A stretch of DNA of 64,000 nt from Ceratodon purpureus (GCA_014871385.1 CM026421.1:15064548-15128547), one strand, 5' to 3'. Shown: positions 46,625-61,763, numbered from the stretch's first letter. A program made the numbers and translations. The notes: a model not told the origin generated them from the letters alone.

Positions 46625-49600
46625 AAATATATATATATTTATTTATTTATTTTATAAATAGTGGATATACTATCTAATCTAATTTGGTAAAACTTCTTTA
46701 TTTTGTTTTATAAATTTTAAAAAACAATGAATATAATACAATTATCTTCAAAGTCACATTGAGTTTAAAGAATTTTGGAGGTGAAAGTAATAAGTTTTTG
46801 TATTTATGATGTGTAGAATTTACATGTTGTTAAACTCGAATAAAATGTCATTTTCCTCAATATTAAGGTAGAGGTTCCAGAAACCGTGCAAATTTCAGGT
46901 TTACTTACTGAGGAAAGTGGTGGAAAGTGGTTCAAAGTTAGTGCCAAAATAACCACATTTTTTGAGTAAGTCTATAATTTCTTGTGAATTTTTGAATGTA
47001 AAGTCATAGAATGACCATGAACCGTTCATAGAGTCTTGGTTAATACGAGAAGTTGGATTATGAAAATAGAGCTCTTCTGCACCAATCAAAAGCATTCAAT
47101 TTCTCTAGACATAGATGGAATTAGAGCATTCTTGGACAGTTTCATAAACCAGGCTGGACAAGTTTCTGGGACCGTACCAAATAGGCTACTTGACGGTTCT
47201 AGGACCCAGGCAGTTTATGGGACCTCTACCTTGGAAGATATCATCCACATTGTTTGATAATCAATATAGCAAAAAATTCAACCTCTTAGTTGGCAAGACA
47301 ATGGAAATGAAAGACAACCTTTACGACAATTATCTACATGATAATTTATGCAAAAACATTGCTTTAACATGACATCAACACCATAGAAACCACATTGTAG
47401 AGCCCAACTAAAGTAGTCGCCAAAGGTCCTCGCTATATGAACCATAATCCTAACATTTGATATTTCTATCTTAGCCAAAAATCTAAATTTTTTGCTTCCA
47501 TAGAATGGGGCCTAAGATCTCCCTTTTGATGTTGGTTGTGATACATATGTGCTCACATTTAATCATTTTTCCATACTTTATTTCCATAGCTTATATTGTA
47601 TGGTGATTGATGTAGAAATATGACGCCTTGTGGTGTTCATCATTTGTTAAAGCAATTTTTTCTTGATGATGAAGTTCGGTCCATATACTATGTTTATTTT
47701 TGGCTTGAATGATTAGGATGAGTCTGCAAATACTTGTCGTTCAAAGTTGTGGGTTGCCTTGGCAGCGGTTGTCTAATGGCGCTTTTGGATGGATCCTATC
47801 CATCAATATTTTTGTTTTCTGTTTTGTTGGTTGTGGTTTGGTGTCGGCAACCTTCATAAGGTGGTTGCTACTTTTGACGAATTGAAAGGGAATTTCTCTA
47901 TTTTTTTTATTGAAGCTTTTGTGGTTGGAGAGTAAATATAAGGTGGAGAATGCATTGCGGCTGGTAAAAAGTTACAATTCTTGAGACATCAATTAGTAGG
48001 AAGACCGGTTGTTGTCTTCGAGTAGGGACGAGGAGGGTTGCGTCAAGGTCAACAAGTTTTTTAGCTCTTGAGGTGTCAATTTGTTGTAGTAATAACTTCT
48101 CTATGGCACAGATTAAGTCTCTAAAGGAGCTTGGAGATCTAGGCTTTGTGATAGCATTCCAGTTCTATGGACAACACTTAGAGATAGGGTGATTGTTTTA
48201 TCACCCTCCTTCTTGTGACAGGGAAGGAGCTTGTGCGGAAGCGTTGAATCGTCTTGTGGCCAAGAATTAGGAGTAACACTCTTGTGTATGACAGCCGCTC
48301 TTTGCAATTGCCTTAATTCTAATTATGCCCACCTTCTCGGCCCCTTTGTTTTTCAATTTCCTTTTTAAAATAGAACTCAACAGGATTTGGATCAATTCTT
48401 TAACCAATTCTTTTAATCTATGAATTTTGTTTTATCTATGACAATAGTTGGTTGTTTCTTCTAGAAATTAAAGTCATAAAGAAATGCTAATCCTCACATT
48501 TCACTTGAAGTGCTCCGAAATGATCAATGAACCATTATAGTTGAGTTTCTTAGTTGTTGAGCTATTGACATCGATGCTCTATTTGTAGGTTATTTTGTTG
48601 TTTTAGATGGTGTTAAACCTTCTCCGACGCCTTAGAATGTAGGAGTGCATTGATTCAACATAATCATTGGTTTTAAGAGCAACTCCGCTATGCACCTATT
48701 GATCTTGTTCAAAGTCCAATTTAAAATTATGAAGATATTTTTATTCTCGCTTGTGAAGTTTATTGGTGATGCCATTGGAATGGTTATATGGAAATATGCG
48801 GATGCCTAAACAAAATCCAAGTATTGAATGTCAAGTTATGTCAATGCAAAAAAAATCCTTGAAGGATGCAATCACATCACTATTAGGAGCATGCAATACA
48901 CATTACAAAACTCAATATGCACTTGGGCTTTCTTCAAAACAAAGTAATAATTATAGTAAATACATTACGTAGTTTTTCTCTACCTAATCTAGCGTAATGG
49001 CCAAAGTAGATTTTCACGATTCTCATTCTTTTATTGACAATATCATAGTTACATAGGATTATATCATGTGTCGACAAGGCATTTTTGTGGAAGAGCTCAA
49101 TTCACTATGTGTATTGATTAATCAATGACATTCTTTCTCAATCTTTTTAATAAAGCTTTGATTTTTTGTCCAAGTCTTGACCATCACATCTAGAAATATT
49201 TCAACTTTAGTGATTCAATGTTCATATTTTGAAGACTTTGTCAATCGTAGCCGTATGTCTTTGTCTCTTATTAAAAATGTGGAAGCTGTAAGTCATGTTT
49301 AGCGGTTTTTTATTATAATAGCTTAGATGTACTTTACTTTGCTTCACTTAATCATGTGGGTACTTAACTTCTCCTCCCCATTGAACTTGTGTTCATGTTT
49401 CATTGTTAAAGCATGTCACAGATACCCATAGTTCAGAATCTGCTACACTATGTTACTCTCAATTAAACAAACATTGTAGAGACATGGAATCTCTAGGCAT
49501 TGAAGGTCTATTGCAAACTTCTAACTTGGTGACGATCCATTTTCAAATAAACTTGTATGATCCATCACATATTAGTGATGATTGATTCATATCACTTAGT

Positions 49601-50543
49601 CAATTTTCTAATCATCCAATTCAACGGAAAATATATATTTCATGAATAAAACATCTCAAGACTCTCAATTTCAAATCATTGCAATCCATAGTTGTATCCT
49701 GAATGTACAATACAAAATTGTTATGATCCTATATTTTCCAAATTTCAAAGTAGCCCTAAATTATGAGAAATAATTGTGTCCTTCGTATTCAATGGTTGTT
49801 TACCATTTGTACAATTATGAGTTACATGAATGCTATGAACTAGTGGCATCTTGCTTCATTTTATAGAACTCATTAGTGAATTGTATGGCATATGAAGCAA
49901 TTATTTGAAGATTTCCAAAAATAAGATAGTCTAACATTTAAGAAAACAACACTTTTACATTAAAGATTGAGTAATGAATAAGATCAGTTCAACAATGTTT
50001 CTATAAATTTATTTAATGCTTCCAAATAATCTTAATTTATATCATTTATTCTTTTTTTGATAATAACCCTATAAATATTTTCTACTTGGAGATATGGATA
50101 TGCAATATTTTACACTAGGTGCTTATTTGGAAAATTAAACATTGCACAAGAGATTTTATGCATATTTGATTCTCTAGATGATGTTGGTCTTGAGACTTTT
50201 ACCTATTTTTTATATCGTGATATTAATAAAGAGTTTTAAAACATTCCATACTCCATATGATTACTAATTTATGTCACAAATATTATTTCAATAATGAAAT
50301 TTTTTAATTAGAAGCATTTTTTGATTCATAATTTATTAAATAATTTGAATTATTAAATACCTCAAAATTTTCAAAATTGATGTGCAAGGATGTAAATTAA
50401 TGATTCTTCTTGTTTGCCAAAGAATCTTATAATTATCTTCCTTTGATTTGATGTGCCATTTTCTCATATTGATGGAGAATCTCCAATTCTTCATAGAGAA
50501 TATTGTACATTTCTATGAATATACACTTAAATGCATGAACAAT
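45691..50543. other. LPD upstream region and long spacer
   Basis: After about 900 bp of moderate GC, the sequence becomes AT-rich. An AAT trinucleotide microsatellite sits at about 46598-46618, followed by AT/TTTA simple repeats to 46660. A minus-strand frame at 46901-47095 (LLIGAEELYFHNPTSR...) and several others are unrecognised. The patch near 47690-48310 is somewhat GC-richer but has no readable gene. Confidence 0.4.
46598..46660. repeat. simple sequence repeats (AAT, AT and TTTA tracts)
   Basis: About seven AAT units, then an AT run and several TTTA units. Confidence 0.8.
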
Positions 50544-53500
50544 TCATAAACATTTGACTAGTTGTCCCATCCATGTTGTCAATGAAAAGAAATCCTCTGC
50601 ATAACTCCACAAGCCTTCTGGAAAGCGATTTCGCAACGCAAAAGCAATTGGAAGTGGTTCAATTTCGTCATTATTTAATTCATCATTGTTATCAAAGTTT
50701 TTATTTGATAATCTAGGAGATAAAGTGTTTCTTGCAAGAACACTTGCATTTGAAGTACTCTTTATTGAATTGTTTGTTTCATCAAATGAATCAAGACTTC
50801 TACATGATCTTGAGCATTGAATAGGAACTGAAGTCATCGATGGATTTCGTATTGTGCTACAATAGTTCAAATCTCCTTGCCTCATAGCTTTTGGAGTTGA
50901 AGGGCTTGGTAAAAATGAATCAAGTTTTTCTAGAGCAAGCATGCTCTTTGCCGATGGACTAAAAATAGATTTTGGAAGAAACATTCGTTTTGTGCATCGC
51001 TGAATATCAAAATCTTGCTCTTCATTGTTTTTCAATCTTTTAGATGTATTCCTTTTTGTTTTTCCTGAATAATCTTTTACTTCTTCTTTTATTTTATTAG
51101 CACCATTACTAGAATTAGAAGAACAAAATAAACCGGATTTTGAACTTTTTAAAAAAGTAAGCAAAATCTCCATGCTTAATTGTTGTTGCACCACATCACG
51201 GTTGATTTCACTCCCGTAACAAACTGCTAATAATGTTCCTATCAAAATTGGTGTCAACTTGGAATTGCTGAAGAAAACAAACGGAAGATTGCACATCTGG
51301 ACAAAATATGAAAAATATATCATTATTACAAATACCAAGCATGGATTTTTGAGAATTTTTGGATTGGAATAAATACTTATTTTCATAAGTGTATCTAGAT
51401 TTCATAAAAAACATCCATATATCCTATAGCAATTTTTAAAAAATATCAAATATTCTATAATTGGAAATTGGAAACTGTATTTTGAAAAAAAATTTAAAAA
51501 ATACAATCATTGTATTTTTATAAATATGTTTTAAATCCTTGAGATATAATAGATATAATATTAAGTAATAGATTGATGGAAAACTTCATATCCATTTGAC
51601 AATTGACAAATTAAAACATAATCATAATCTAAATCTATTTAAGATGTAGAATTAAAATCATTATTCTACAGTAAAAATTTATCATTTTAATTTGCAATAA
51701 AAAGGTTTAAGTACATTTAATTTTGAAATGCTCTAGCTTTTTTAATTGAGATAAATATAGATATAGTTCCATGTTTTCTAACGTAGAATTAATAGATATA
51801 TGTTTTATTAATATATTGATTATTTCTAGTTAAAATTCTTAGTTTCTTCTTTAAGTTTTTAAACATAATAACATTATTTTTACCCTTTGTAATATTGTAG
51901 GATTCTTTCCCCATCTCAACATGGCTTGATTCTCATGATGCAATAAAGCAGCATAACCTATAAACATCATTGTTTCTAGCAATAATTTGGCAATCTACAA
52001 TTTAGAAATATTCTTGTTAATCACGCAAATTATATAACTATTTATGTTCATAATATGCTAGATTTAAAATGTATATTTGTTGAGTATCAAAAAAAGATGA
52101 TTCATTAACACTCTAAGATAATTCATAGAATGATGTATATATCTTGTTCAAATTACATTAAAAAAGTGATCAAATTTATAAATAAAAAATTTATAGTCAA
52201 ATATATGAAGGGTAGTTTTTATGCACCTCATCAATACTTGTCTTCCAATTAGAAGTACAATATGTTAAGAAAAATCCTACAAGTTGATAGAACTCCATAC
52301 ATACATCTGGCAATGCCTGTAATTTAAAAATTAATAATTGCACAAATTGATAAAATTTATTTAACTTTGATCTAATTAAGTCTGAGAAAACCTAATCATT
52401 TGCAACTTCTAAAAAAATATTAAATTATGTTTTAGATCCAGTACCAATTTATTTTGAACAAGAGAAAGATCAAGCCTTGCTATATTATTCAAAACTTGTA
52501 ATAAAAGAATTGCTACTTCATCAAAATTTGATGGTAGTAATGTTTTTGCCTGAAAATCCAAATAAAGGAACAAAAGATTAAATGAATGTAACATTTAAAG
52601 TAAGTTCATAAATATTAAATGTAATTATTATTTGTAGTTAAAATAAAGATATACACTTTTATAATAGAAGATCAACAAAATTATTTTTTCAAAATAAAAT
52701 CTAAAGGTATATATCATTATGTGTCCATTGTCAATTATCTTTGTCAAATTCATTTTGGTGATTTCAATGTATGATTTTTTATTGTGAATTGTATTAATAT
52801 TGGTATTTAAATGAAATTCACTTCATTACATGGAAAGGAAGTGAAATTATACTTCTTCTTTCAAAAAAGGATTGACTTGAAGAAGAATGCCAATCAAAAG
52901 TGATGGAAGTCCAACCAAGCGTGTCTCTGATATAGCAGCAAGTAATAAAGTAGTTGATTCAGTAAGTGAAGTAGTTTTTTGAGTGATGACGATACGAGGA
53001 ACTTCCCTACTTAAACTTGATACATCTTGCTTTGATTTTTCTATCAGCATATCTGTACAAAAATCATTGTTCATTTTTGCAGTTGCATAAATACCTTCTT
53101 CTTTATCATAATCTTCTATTTTTTGACTAGAATGACCATTTTTTAAACATGATTTGTGTACTAATATATTGATAGGCTCTTCATGAGCAGCAGTAAGAGA
53201 TTTTCTTTTAGAACCCGTTAATACTTCCATCAACTTAAGACTAAAGACAATAGTATTTGGAATTGGAATTTGTTTTTTTTGTTGCCAATCATAAACTGCA
53301 AAAAAGCTTTGTAGTTGATGTATAAGTCCAGAAGCTACAAGTAAATCAACTAAGTCATCTTGCATACTTAATTGACCATCGTCTATACAAGAATGTCCTA
53401 TAATAGATATAGTAGAATTTAGTAATCCTTCTAGAATTTCTTGTAAAACATTCAATTCTTTAGCTTTTTTAATTTCTTCATTGTTAGGTTCTTGACCAAA

Positions 53501-56500
53501 AGTTGTAGAATTAGATTCTTGATAAAAATTACCAAAGGTACTAAAAATTTCTAAACTTGATAAAAGCATAGGAACCATAGGAGGTAATAAGTTTCGAATT
53601 ATGAAATAACTACGATTTGCTGGAAGATATAAAAGGGTCTTTTGAATCTGCAACAAACCCAATGTAGTAGTTGGATCTTGTCGCAAAGGAATTGATGTTG
53701 CTGCAAAGTCGAGAAGGCCTAGTTGACGAGCAACATGGAGCTCAGAATTTTTTCCTTCTAAACACTGGGTGCATCAAATAAAAAAATGAAATTATTTAAA
53801 ATTTAAAATAGAGTACATTTAAAATTTCTATAAAATCTATAATTTTTTAATGAATTCATTTCAATTCTTATAGATGATTTTTGAAATAGTGTTCAAAGTA
53901 CAATAGAGAAAAAAACATTATCAATGACTTTTGAATATATTTAGAAATAGATTCAAAATCATACTTTAGCAATCTCCGAGACAATTGAAATAGATGTTGT
54001 AATATCTTTCGTAAGATGTACACGACGAAGTTCGTCCATCCACTTTCCAATTTTAATTTTTGCCAAACCTGAACATTTAACATCCATTGTAAAATAAAAG
54101 AGAATAGATAGCACATTTATTGAAAATTTAATTTTTAAAAGCTTCTAAACTTGTACATATGTGTGCACTTTAATTTTTTTGCATTCTATCTTTTTTTAGT
54201 TTATGAAATTAGAAATTTTTAGAGCATTATTTTAATGTACTTGATGAAAGTATTTAAGGAGAGATTCCAATTGATTTTAAGTACAAAGTTCAAAAATTGT
54301 ATATAACAAAATTAATTCAATAACATTTGCATACCTATAGCAGTGGCAGAACCAATTCCAACTGCTTCTATTCCAATAGGAGGTTCCTCATATTCAATCT
54401 TTTTGTTTGTTAACTTTAATTGTATATTTTTAACCTTTTTCTTCATTGCTTGTTTTTTATAAAAAGTAATTCCCATAAAACACAAATTTGAATCTTTAAT
54501 ATTCCCATTGATTTCATTGTCTTTTTGGAAATCCACATGCCAAAAATTATTGTATGAATATGTTTTGTTGAGTTTATCATCTTCATTTATTATTGTTACA
54601 CGACCTTTAATTTCTTCAAGACAAGCTAAACGTCTATTTGCACCTTCTTTTAATCTCTCAGCAAGCCTTTGTTCAACATGACTAATATCATATTCATGAA
54701 CTTTACTTTTAATTGTTTTTTTTGAAACTCGCTCGATTATGTTCTTATTTAGCTTTCCTTGATTTATTTTGTGGTTGGATTTGTTTAGTTTCTGAATTTG
54801 GAATTCAACACATTGTCTTTCAAGTGGCTTTAATAAGGCACCATTATCCATTTTTTTTGAAACTAATTCATATTTGTCTCCATTTGTTTTCTTTAAAGAA
54901 CTATGTGATGAGAATTCTTTTTTATTTAAATCAAAGTTCTTAGTACTCTGAGATTTGTCAAAATCTTGACACCTTGATGGACCGCGTCGAGGTGTAGCAA
55001 GGGCATCCAACCAACTCTCTTTTTGTTTTAAATCATTGCTATGAAATTTTGTACTTAAAGACCAAATTCCATGCTTTTCTTTAATTCTTGGTTTTTCTTT
55101 TACTCTAAAAGTATTGTTGATTGTAGACCGAATGTTGCTTGAATGGGTTGGTCTCATTAATCTTCCTGTAAAATTATTTTGAAAAGTCTTTTTGTTTGTT
55201 TTTTTCTTTTGATTATCATCTTCTACAAATTCAACCATTTTTTGCCTCTCTTCACCAACTCGATATCCAATCACAGAAGCAGCGCGGTTTTGTAGACCTA
55301 TTGAGCAATCAATTTGATCTCTTTTGCCTCTAAAAGTTTCAAAGGTTTCAAAACTTTCTCTTTTGTTTTTAAAATCTTCAAAACCTTTTCTTTTTGCATA
55401 GAAATTTTTAATAAATGAATAAATAAATTAATAAATATTGATAAATTCTATGATTTTATTAAATTAAATTAAATATTTATTTTCAATTAAAAAAATATTT
55501 CAAAAAATTATTGAATATTTTAAATAATTCTTTGTAATCCTTATTTTTAAAATCTCAGTTAAAAATATATTTGATACAGATATAGATAGATAATGACACC
55601 TTCTGATGCTTGAAAGGAAGCTTGTGGTTGGCCAACAAATGATGATTGAGAAATATTTACAATCATTCCAACTCTACAATCAGGATCTCTACTTTTACGT
55701 TGAAAATCTGGGTAAAGAGTTGGTCTAGGAATCTGACAAATTTGAGTTCAACAAGATATTTGCAAGATATTTATAATTTGAAATATAAAGTATATAAGTG
55801 AAAGAATTTCAAAACATAGATATTTAATTCTAAAGTCTAATTTAAAGAAAAAAAATAAAAAATAATCAAGTGTGCAAAATAAATTAAGTTTTTTTATTTT
55901 TATTTTTAAAAAAATATTCTTTTTACCTCCCATGACAAAGGTTGGTAATATTTAGTATTGTTGCTTTCAACTTCAGACATAAGAATTTTGGGAGTTGAAG
56001 GAATTTGAGCCTCACAGGGTGTAATAAATATATGACTTGGAGCTTCAGAAGGTGTATCAAGAATTCCACTTTGAGCATTAGATAGTGGACTAACAATTTG
56101 AACTTTAGTAGAATTTTCAAAAACTTGATTTTCAAAAGGAGAAACATGAACTTTGACTTCACATGGACAAACTTGAATTTGAGTTTCACCGGGACTATCT
56201 ATTTCTTTATTTTCATTTATGCTTCTTTTATTTGCTTTGGTTTTAAGTTTCATTTCATTTATTTCAAGTTCAAGTTCTTTAACAGTAGTAAGAATTTCAA
56301 GTTTTTCTTCAATTACATGGGTGTCAAGTGTTGATTCAATATATTCTTCATTGATTTGTACAATTGATGCTTTATTAGTACTACTAGCATGACAACTTTG
56401 GTCGATTGATTGAATTGGATGTTTTTGAGTAGTATTGTATTCTTCAACTGTTTGAATATTTGATTCTATGTTTTTCATAGAAGTATCAAATTCTTTTGTA

Positions 56501-58229
56501 TAGTGTAGGATGATATCATTTTTTTCATTTAATTTTATCTCGGAGTGTCCTCCATTAGTATGTGTCTTAGGTCTCTTCATACTAGGAATAATATTGATTC
56601 TATTTTCATTACTCGTTGATTCACCAATGCATGACTTCAATTCTTTAAAATCTTGACATGCTTCTTCCAAGAAAAGAATAGCCTCATCCATCTTCTCGGA
56701 AGTACCATGAAGATCACATAGAAAATAAAGTTCATCTATTGCTCTACTAAGATTTTCAAATAAAAAGCACCATAGTTTCTCTTTAAACCATTCTTTGCCA
56801 TCTTCTGCATCAATGAATCAATATTATATTTAACCTATAATGAATTAAAATTTGAAAATAACTTTTATTTCTAAAACGACAATAAACTATCAAAATTCTT
56901 ATAAATGATTTATTATATTTTAAAACATGTGAGGGTCTATCTAATACAATATTACTTAGTTTGAATCTCTTCATAAAAACTTAAATGTGGTTAAGATTAT
57001 TGTATAAATCTTGCAAAACAATATACAAATTAACACTCACGTTCATTTGATTTTATTAGTAATCCCTGACTTTCATTATTTGATTGTTCAAATTCTATAT
57101 CTTTAGAAGAATTATGCAATTTTTTGTCATCATAGTATTGATATTGTTTTTGAAAGTCTAAATTTGATTTTGAATTTTTACGTGGAGTTTTTGGTGGAAA
57201 GGAATTTCTAAAATTGTCTTTATCTATGCATTGTGAAAAATCATCAAATGTTTTATGCTTTAGTTTCATATTTTGTTCACTGTTTGCCTTTCCACTTGAC
57301 ATTGTAATATAATTTGTGGCATCTATTCCAGTTGCAATGCTCATGGTTTTTGATTTAGAAGTAGGATGAACTTCATTTGAAACTTTAAAAAAATTGTCAA
57401 AAGTTGGGACTTCGAGTATACTTTGTGTATTCAACAAAGATTTTGTTGAATTCTTTTTTAGAATATCATTTTTTCCCTGTAGTCCATAGTCATTTCTTTT
57501 TGTTTCAACAATACTTATATTTTCTTCATGACCAAGTGATGTAGGTACCAACAATTTAGATTGGTCTATTGAAGATTTTTCTATATTTAATCTTGGTGTA
57601 TTGGATTTTGGACTACTTCTAGGACTTACACTATCAGAACCTGCTAATAAAGCAAGTCCCATTGATCCTTGTATATTACTATCAGGTAGTTTTTCTTCTT
57701 TATTTTGAATATCATCAAATTCAAGTTCATCACTAGGTTCAAGTGAAACTCTACAAAGATCAAACAAGACTTTTTCAATTTGAGTTGCTTCCTCTCTAAA
57801 AGATACGGGTATTTCTTGTTGAGTTTGATTAATTTTGTTATTTTTTTCATTGATTAATTCAAATTTCTTTTCAACGGTTGGATTGGAGAGTGGTAACAAT
57901 CTATAACAATTCAACAAATTTTGTTCTATATGTGTTGTTTCTCCTATAAACTCCATTTCTTCCATATGATTTATCACATATTCATCATGACTTTTCCATT
58001 CGTAATTTGAAATGTCATCACTTGTAGCTGCCATGATTAAGGTTTTTCGCCTTTCCTCTACATCTTTTAAGTTTCTTCTTTCTAGACTACTAAGTGCTGA
58101 AGTATGAGACATATCTCTTGATGTTTTGGTTTTCCATGAATATTCATCATTAGAAGCAACCAATTGTAGATGTGCATCTTTTAAACTAAGATTAAAATTT
58201 AGTTTAGTGTTATCTGTTGTTAAAGCCAT
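50544..58229 (-). CDS. SCAPER-like protein (S-phase cyclin A-associated protein in the ER homologue), 10 exons
   Basis: Exons on the minus strand: 58229-57041, 56804-55927, 55732-55600, 55384-54335, 54068-53965, 53764-52853, 52549-52445, 52316-52227, 51994-51884, 51296-50544; these join in phase to about 1774 residues. Residues about 397-450 (EWFKEKLWCFLFENLSRAID, EEACQDFKELKS) match the SCAPER N-terminal domain. The C-terminal half carries conserved plant-homologue blocks: EEPPIGIEAVGIG (about 1065), LPANRSYF and NLLPPMVPML, LPSNFDEVAILLLQVLNN, MEFYQLVGFFL, NQAMLRWGKNPTIL, LPFVFFSN and GTLLAVCYG...RDVVQQQ. The Lys/Glu/Arg coiled coil of several hundred residues that normally lies before EPPxG is nearly absent, reduced to an AERLKEGANRRLACLEEIKG patch. 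Exon 1 is largely disordered and Ser/Asn/Lys-rich. Plant function is not established. The gene is extremely AT-rich, yet all exons stay open. The exon 4 acceptor is weak. Confidence 0.83.
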
Positions 58230-61200
58230 AATGATGTGTTCATATTCTTAAAATAATGGTTATAAATCATTATTTTTAATTTTCATTCAACCTTCTCTTA
58301 ACCATTCTACATTTTTGTTTTCTTAATTGTTTGATGTAGACATCTTTTTAAAACTCCAATTTTGTTAATCCATTTATTGAGCGATTCATTTGATGATATT
58401 ATCTTTCTCTTGAATTTAAAATATAAACTTAAATAATTAAACATATGAATATATATCATGATTTTAAATAAACCACGATTTTTTAAATTTCATAAAGTGA
58501 AGGAATTTGTAAGTTATAGAAATTTGATCATTGGATATTTACATAACTATCAATTCATAATTTCATAGACAATTTATATATGAGATTGTATGAAATCTTT
58601 GGTTTTTTTCTTTGGAAGGTTCTTTGAATGTATATGTTTTTCTTCAAATATTTAATAAGTGTTTTACCTTTTATATCCATATCTCTTCCTTGTCTTTATT
58701 TTGTTTTCTTCTTTTACAATATTTTACCAACTACGACATAATTCAATAAAAATCTAGTTCATTTTTTTTCTTCTGTATTATCCATTCAAAGCAAGTATAT
58801 ATCATAAAAATAATTGTATAAATAGAATTAACAAGAAATTAAAAAAAATACAAATATATTTTTATGTATATTACAATAAAAAATTTGTTGACCAAGCCAA
58901 TGACTTTTCTATTTCATTGTGTATTGAAATATAATTAAAATTCCAATAAATTTAGAAAATCTTTATTTAAAAAGATTTAAGTCAAAAAGTTACGTCTAAT
59001 ATAATAAATCAAAACTGTCTATTTTGTTATTTATATTGAACCTTACAACTATATGAATTTATAGGCTTTAAGAAGATCTAGAATTGTTATCATTAATATA
59101 AATCTTATTCTATTATTCTTAAATAATTCCTTTAAGATGACTTATGAGGACCATTCAAATGCATTAAGTTTAGATTTTTTAATTATTCACGAGTCGAATT
59201 TTACAGTCATGAACAATGAATAACTAATAACAAAACTTATTACTTCTTCATACAAATTCATTCATAATTTACCTTATAAAGAGAAAAACATGATTTTAAA
59301 ATATAGAGTATTTTAAAATTCCGACTTCTCAATTTGGTACTAAACCATATTCTGAAAATGTGAATTACTTATTGTATCCTCAAAGATTCTTATAAAAAAT
59401 ATCTAAAAATTTAAAATTTCATTTATAGAAATATGTAGCCAAAGTTAACGTTTAACAATTAAATGCTTAGTTGAAGCAAACATCAATTTTAAATCCAACA
59501 ATTCATTAATGAATCAATTGAATCCTTTTGTAATAAAATAAACATACCAATGAACACAAGTAATTCTTTTAAAATATTGAGTACGTTCTAAGTATATTAT
59601 ACATTTAAACATAATATTTTTACATACAAAGGAACCTTCCAACAATTAGGGTTTAATCACCCATATTAAGATCACTCTCCTTTCTTTTTAGATTTATTTT
59701 AGCGTAGCAACCTTTCTAGACAGCCAAGAAAATGTACTCAAAAAAGACTTTTAACTGTAGTTATTTTCATTTCATAGCAGAAATGAGACAAGAAGTGAAC
59801 TGATTGAAATGACAAAAACAAAGAAATTGAAACACTTACTACTAAACAGAAGTCCATTGCAGACTTTCATGTCCAGATCAGATTATAAGCAACTAGATCC
59901 GGATTTTTTCACCGCATTCTGGGGACATGAAAGATGCAAATTATGCATCAGTTTAGCAAGACCAGCTCCTCATGATCGGCAACTTCAAATGCAGAGTTCA
60001 CTTGCACAAGACACATCTCTCCACAAGACAGAGATTCAACTGAAAAATCCACATTTGTCAAATGGGAGGATTTCAGAGAAGAATATTTTTAGGTTTACTC
60101 CTCCATGTTGGACAGTGAATTATCACAATTGTAACAAAGTTTTTAGATCTTACAACATGATGATTATACATTGTCTTGCCATGGGGGAGCTTGCAGAAGG
60201 TATTGCCGACAGGAAAATCATGCATTTCATAGTTTGAATTAGGAATGGATATCGGCAATGGGAGAAACAAGATGGTTGCCGAAGAATTACTCTACTGATG
60301 CGAAGTGTGTCTGTCTGAAGTGATATCAACATGAGCTATTTCGCATGAAGTACTTCATGCACTCTTTGTTCAAGCCATCGCATATAATTCCATGCAAGTT
60401 TTCCCTCAAGGACTTAGATTGCAATTTCCAGGACTTCCACCTCGTTCCAGATCTAAAGTAGATTTTCCAAGCATCAAAAATTGTATGCTCTGGTGCTATA
60501 CGAACTGCCTTATGAAGGAAAGAAACGACATCCATGTTGAAAACTTAGTAGAAATATGATACTTATTTCTGTGATAGCTGCAATGGAGGGTTTAAGATGC
60601 TGATATCACTTCGACGAAAATTTTAATGTAGTGGATAAATGTGCACTGACCTTAAGAAGGTGAGCAGAGCGTGGAATTGGGTGAAGCGTCCGTGCAGGGT
60701 TCAGCTGCTTGGGCCGGTGGAGCCAAAACGGCACCGGAGAAGTGCTGCATGAGCAATACTTAACCCAGTTTTAAGGATTGATCTCCACTAGCTGCCCCCC
60801 ATGATGAAGGATATGTGCTTCTCTGCCTCATTTGCAAGTTCGAATTGAGTAGCATGGAGGTGAAAGGTCAGCCGAACAACAGCATGGCTTCTGTATGGCT
60901 GGCGTCTTTCATGTTCTGTAACGCCTGGTCCTCCAAGCGACATTCCTGCCCTACATGCCCAAATGCAATAGTAGCTCACCCATTGGATATATCATGTTCG
61001 AGCAAAGTCATTGAGAAAGCCTATAAGCTACTGCACAGTACATGTTCACACTATCTGATGTGATACGGTCGCCGGATACAAATCCTTACAAATTGCTAAC
61101 CTATTTGCATAATCCTGGCACTTGATGAGCTCGACAACAAGTGTAAGACTCATGAGCTTCTTGATTGCCATGAGATATGAATCAGAGCTCGACCACTTCG

Positions 61201-61763
61201 GAAATTGAGATCAAGAGACTGATTTCGAAAACTGAACTTCACTCTTTTGCCTTCAACATCTGACTAAATGTCAGCTAAGTAAACACTGACGGCCATCATT
61301 GTTAGTCACTTCTTGTTAAGTAATAACATGTGAGCCTGAGTCGAACAGAATCCGCCGGTTTTAAGTTTCGATGCAAAAATGTATTTACAGATAAGTTTCA
61401 AAATCGACTCACAATGTCAGTGTCTCGGTACCTACTCAAGACATAAGTGAATTACGACAGCATATAAGTACCATTCTGATGTAATTATTAAAAAAACTTT
61501 CGACCTTGCGTTCAAGGTAATCATGTCTTACAACTGGAACATTTCCTTCTCTTTATTCACTTTCAGAAATTCTGCAATCTGACACTTCAAAAAAATCCTA
61601 CACTAAGTTCTCATCCAAGGATAAAAACCGATGTACAATCTCAGTGAATCTACACATGAAATCAATCGGAGTTATCATCAAAGCTTCGACAATCTGTAAG
61701 TTACTAGACAATGTGGGTTGTCGTTGTGCAATGTGAAGGTGGCCATATCGCCCGCTGCCCAGC
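58230..61763. other. AT-rich spacer, then moderate-GC spacer
   Basis: 58230-59700 is very AT-rich upstream sequence of the SCAPER-like gene. 59700-61763 is less AT-rich and includes a 142-codon plus frame (59809-60237) with no recognisable features and the 3' flank of the germin-like gene. No supported gene. Confidence 0.4.

Noticed and set aside
47690-48310. GC-richer patch considered as a retroelement or gene remnant
   Set aside because: No readable frame or terminal repeats could be supported on either strand.
59809-60237. 142-codon plus frame
   Set aside because: No domain, repeat or targeting signal; probably chance in moderate-GC spacer.
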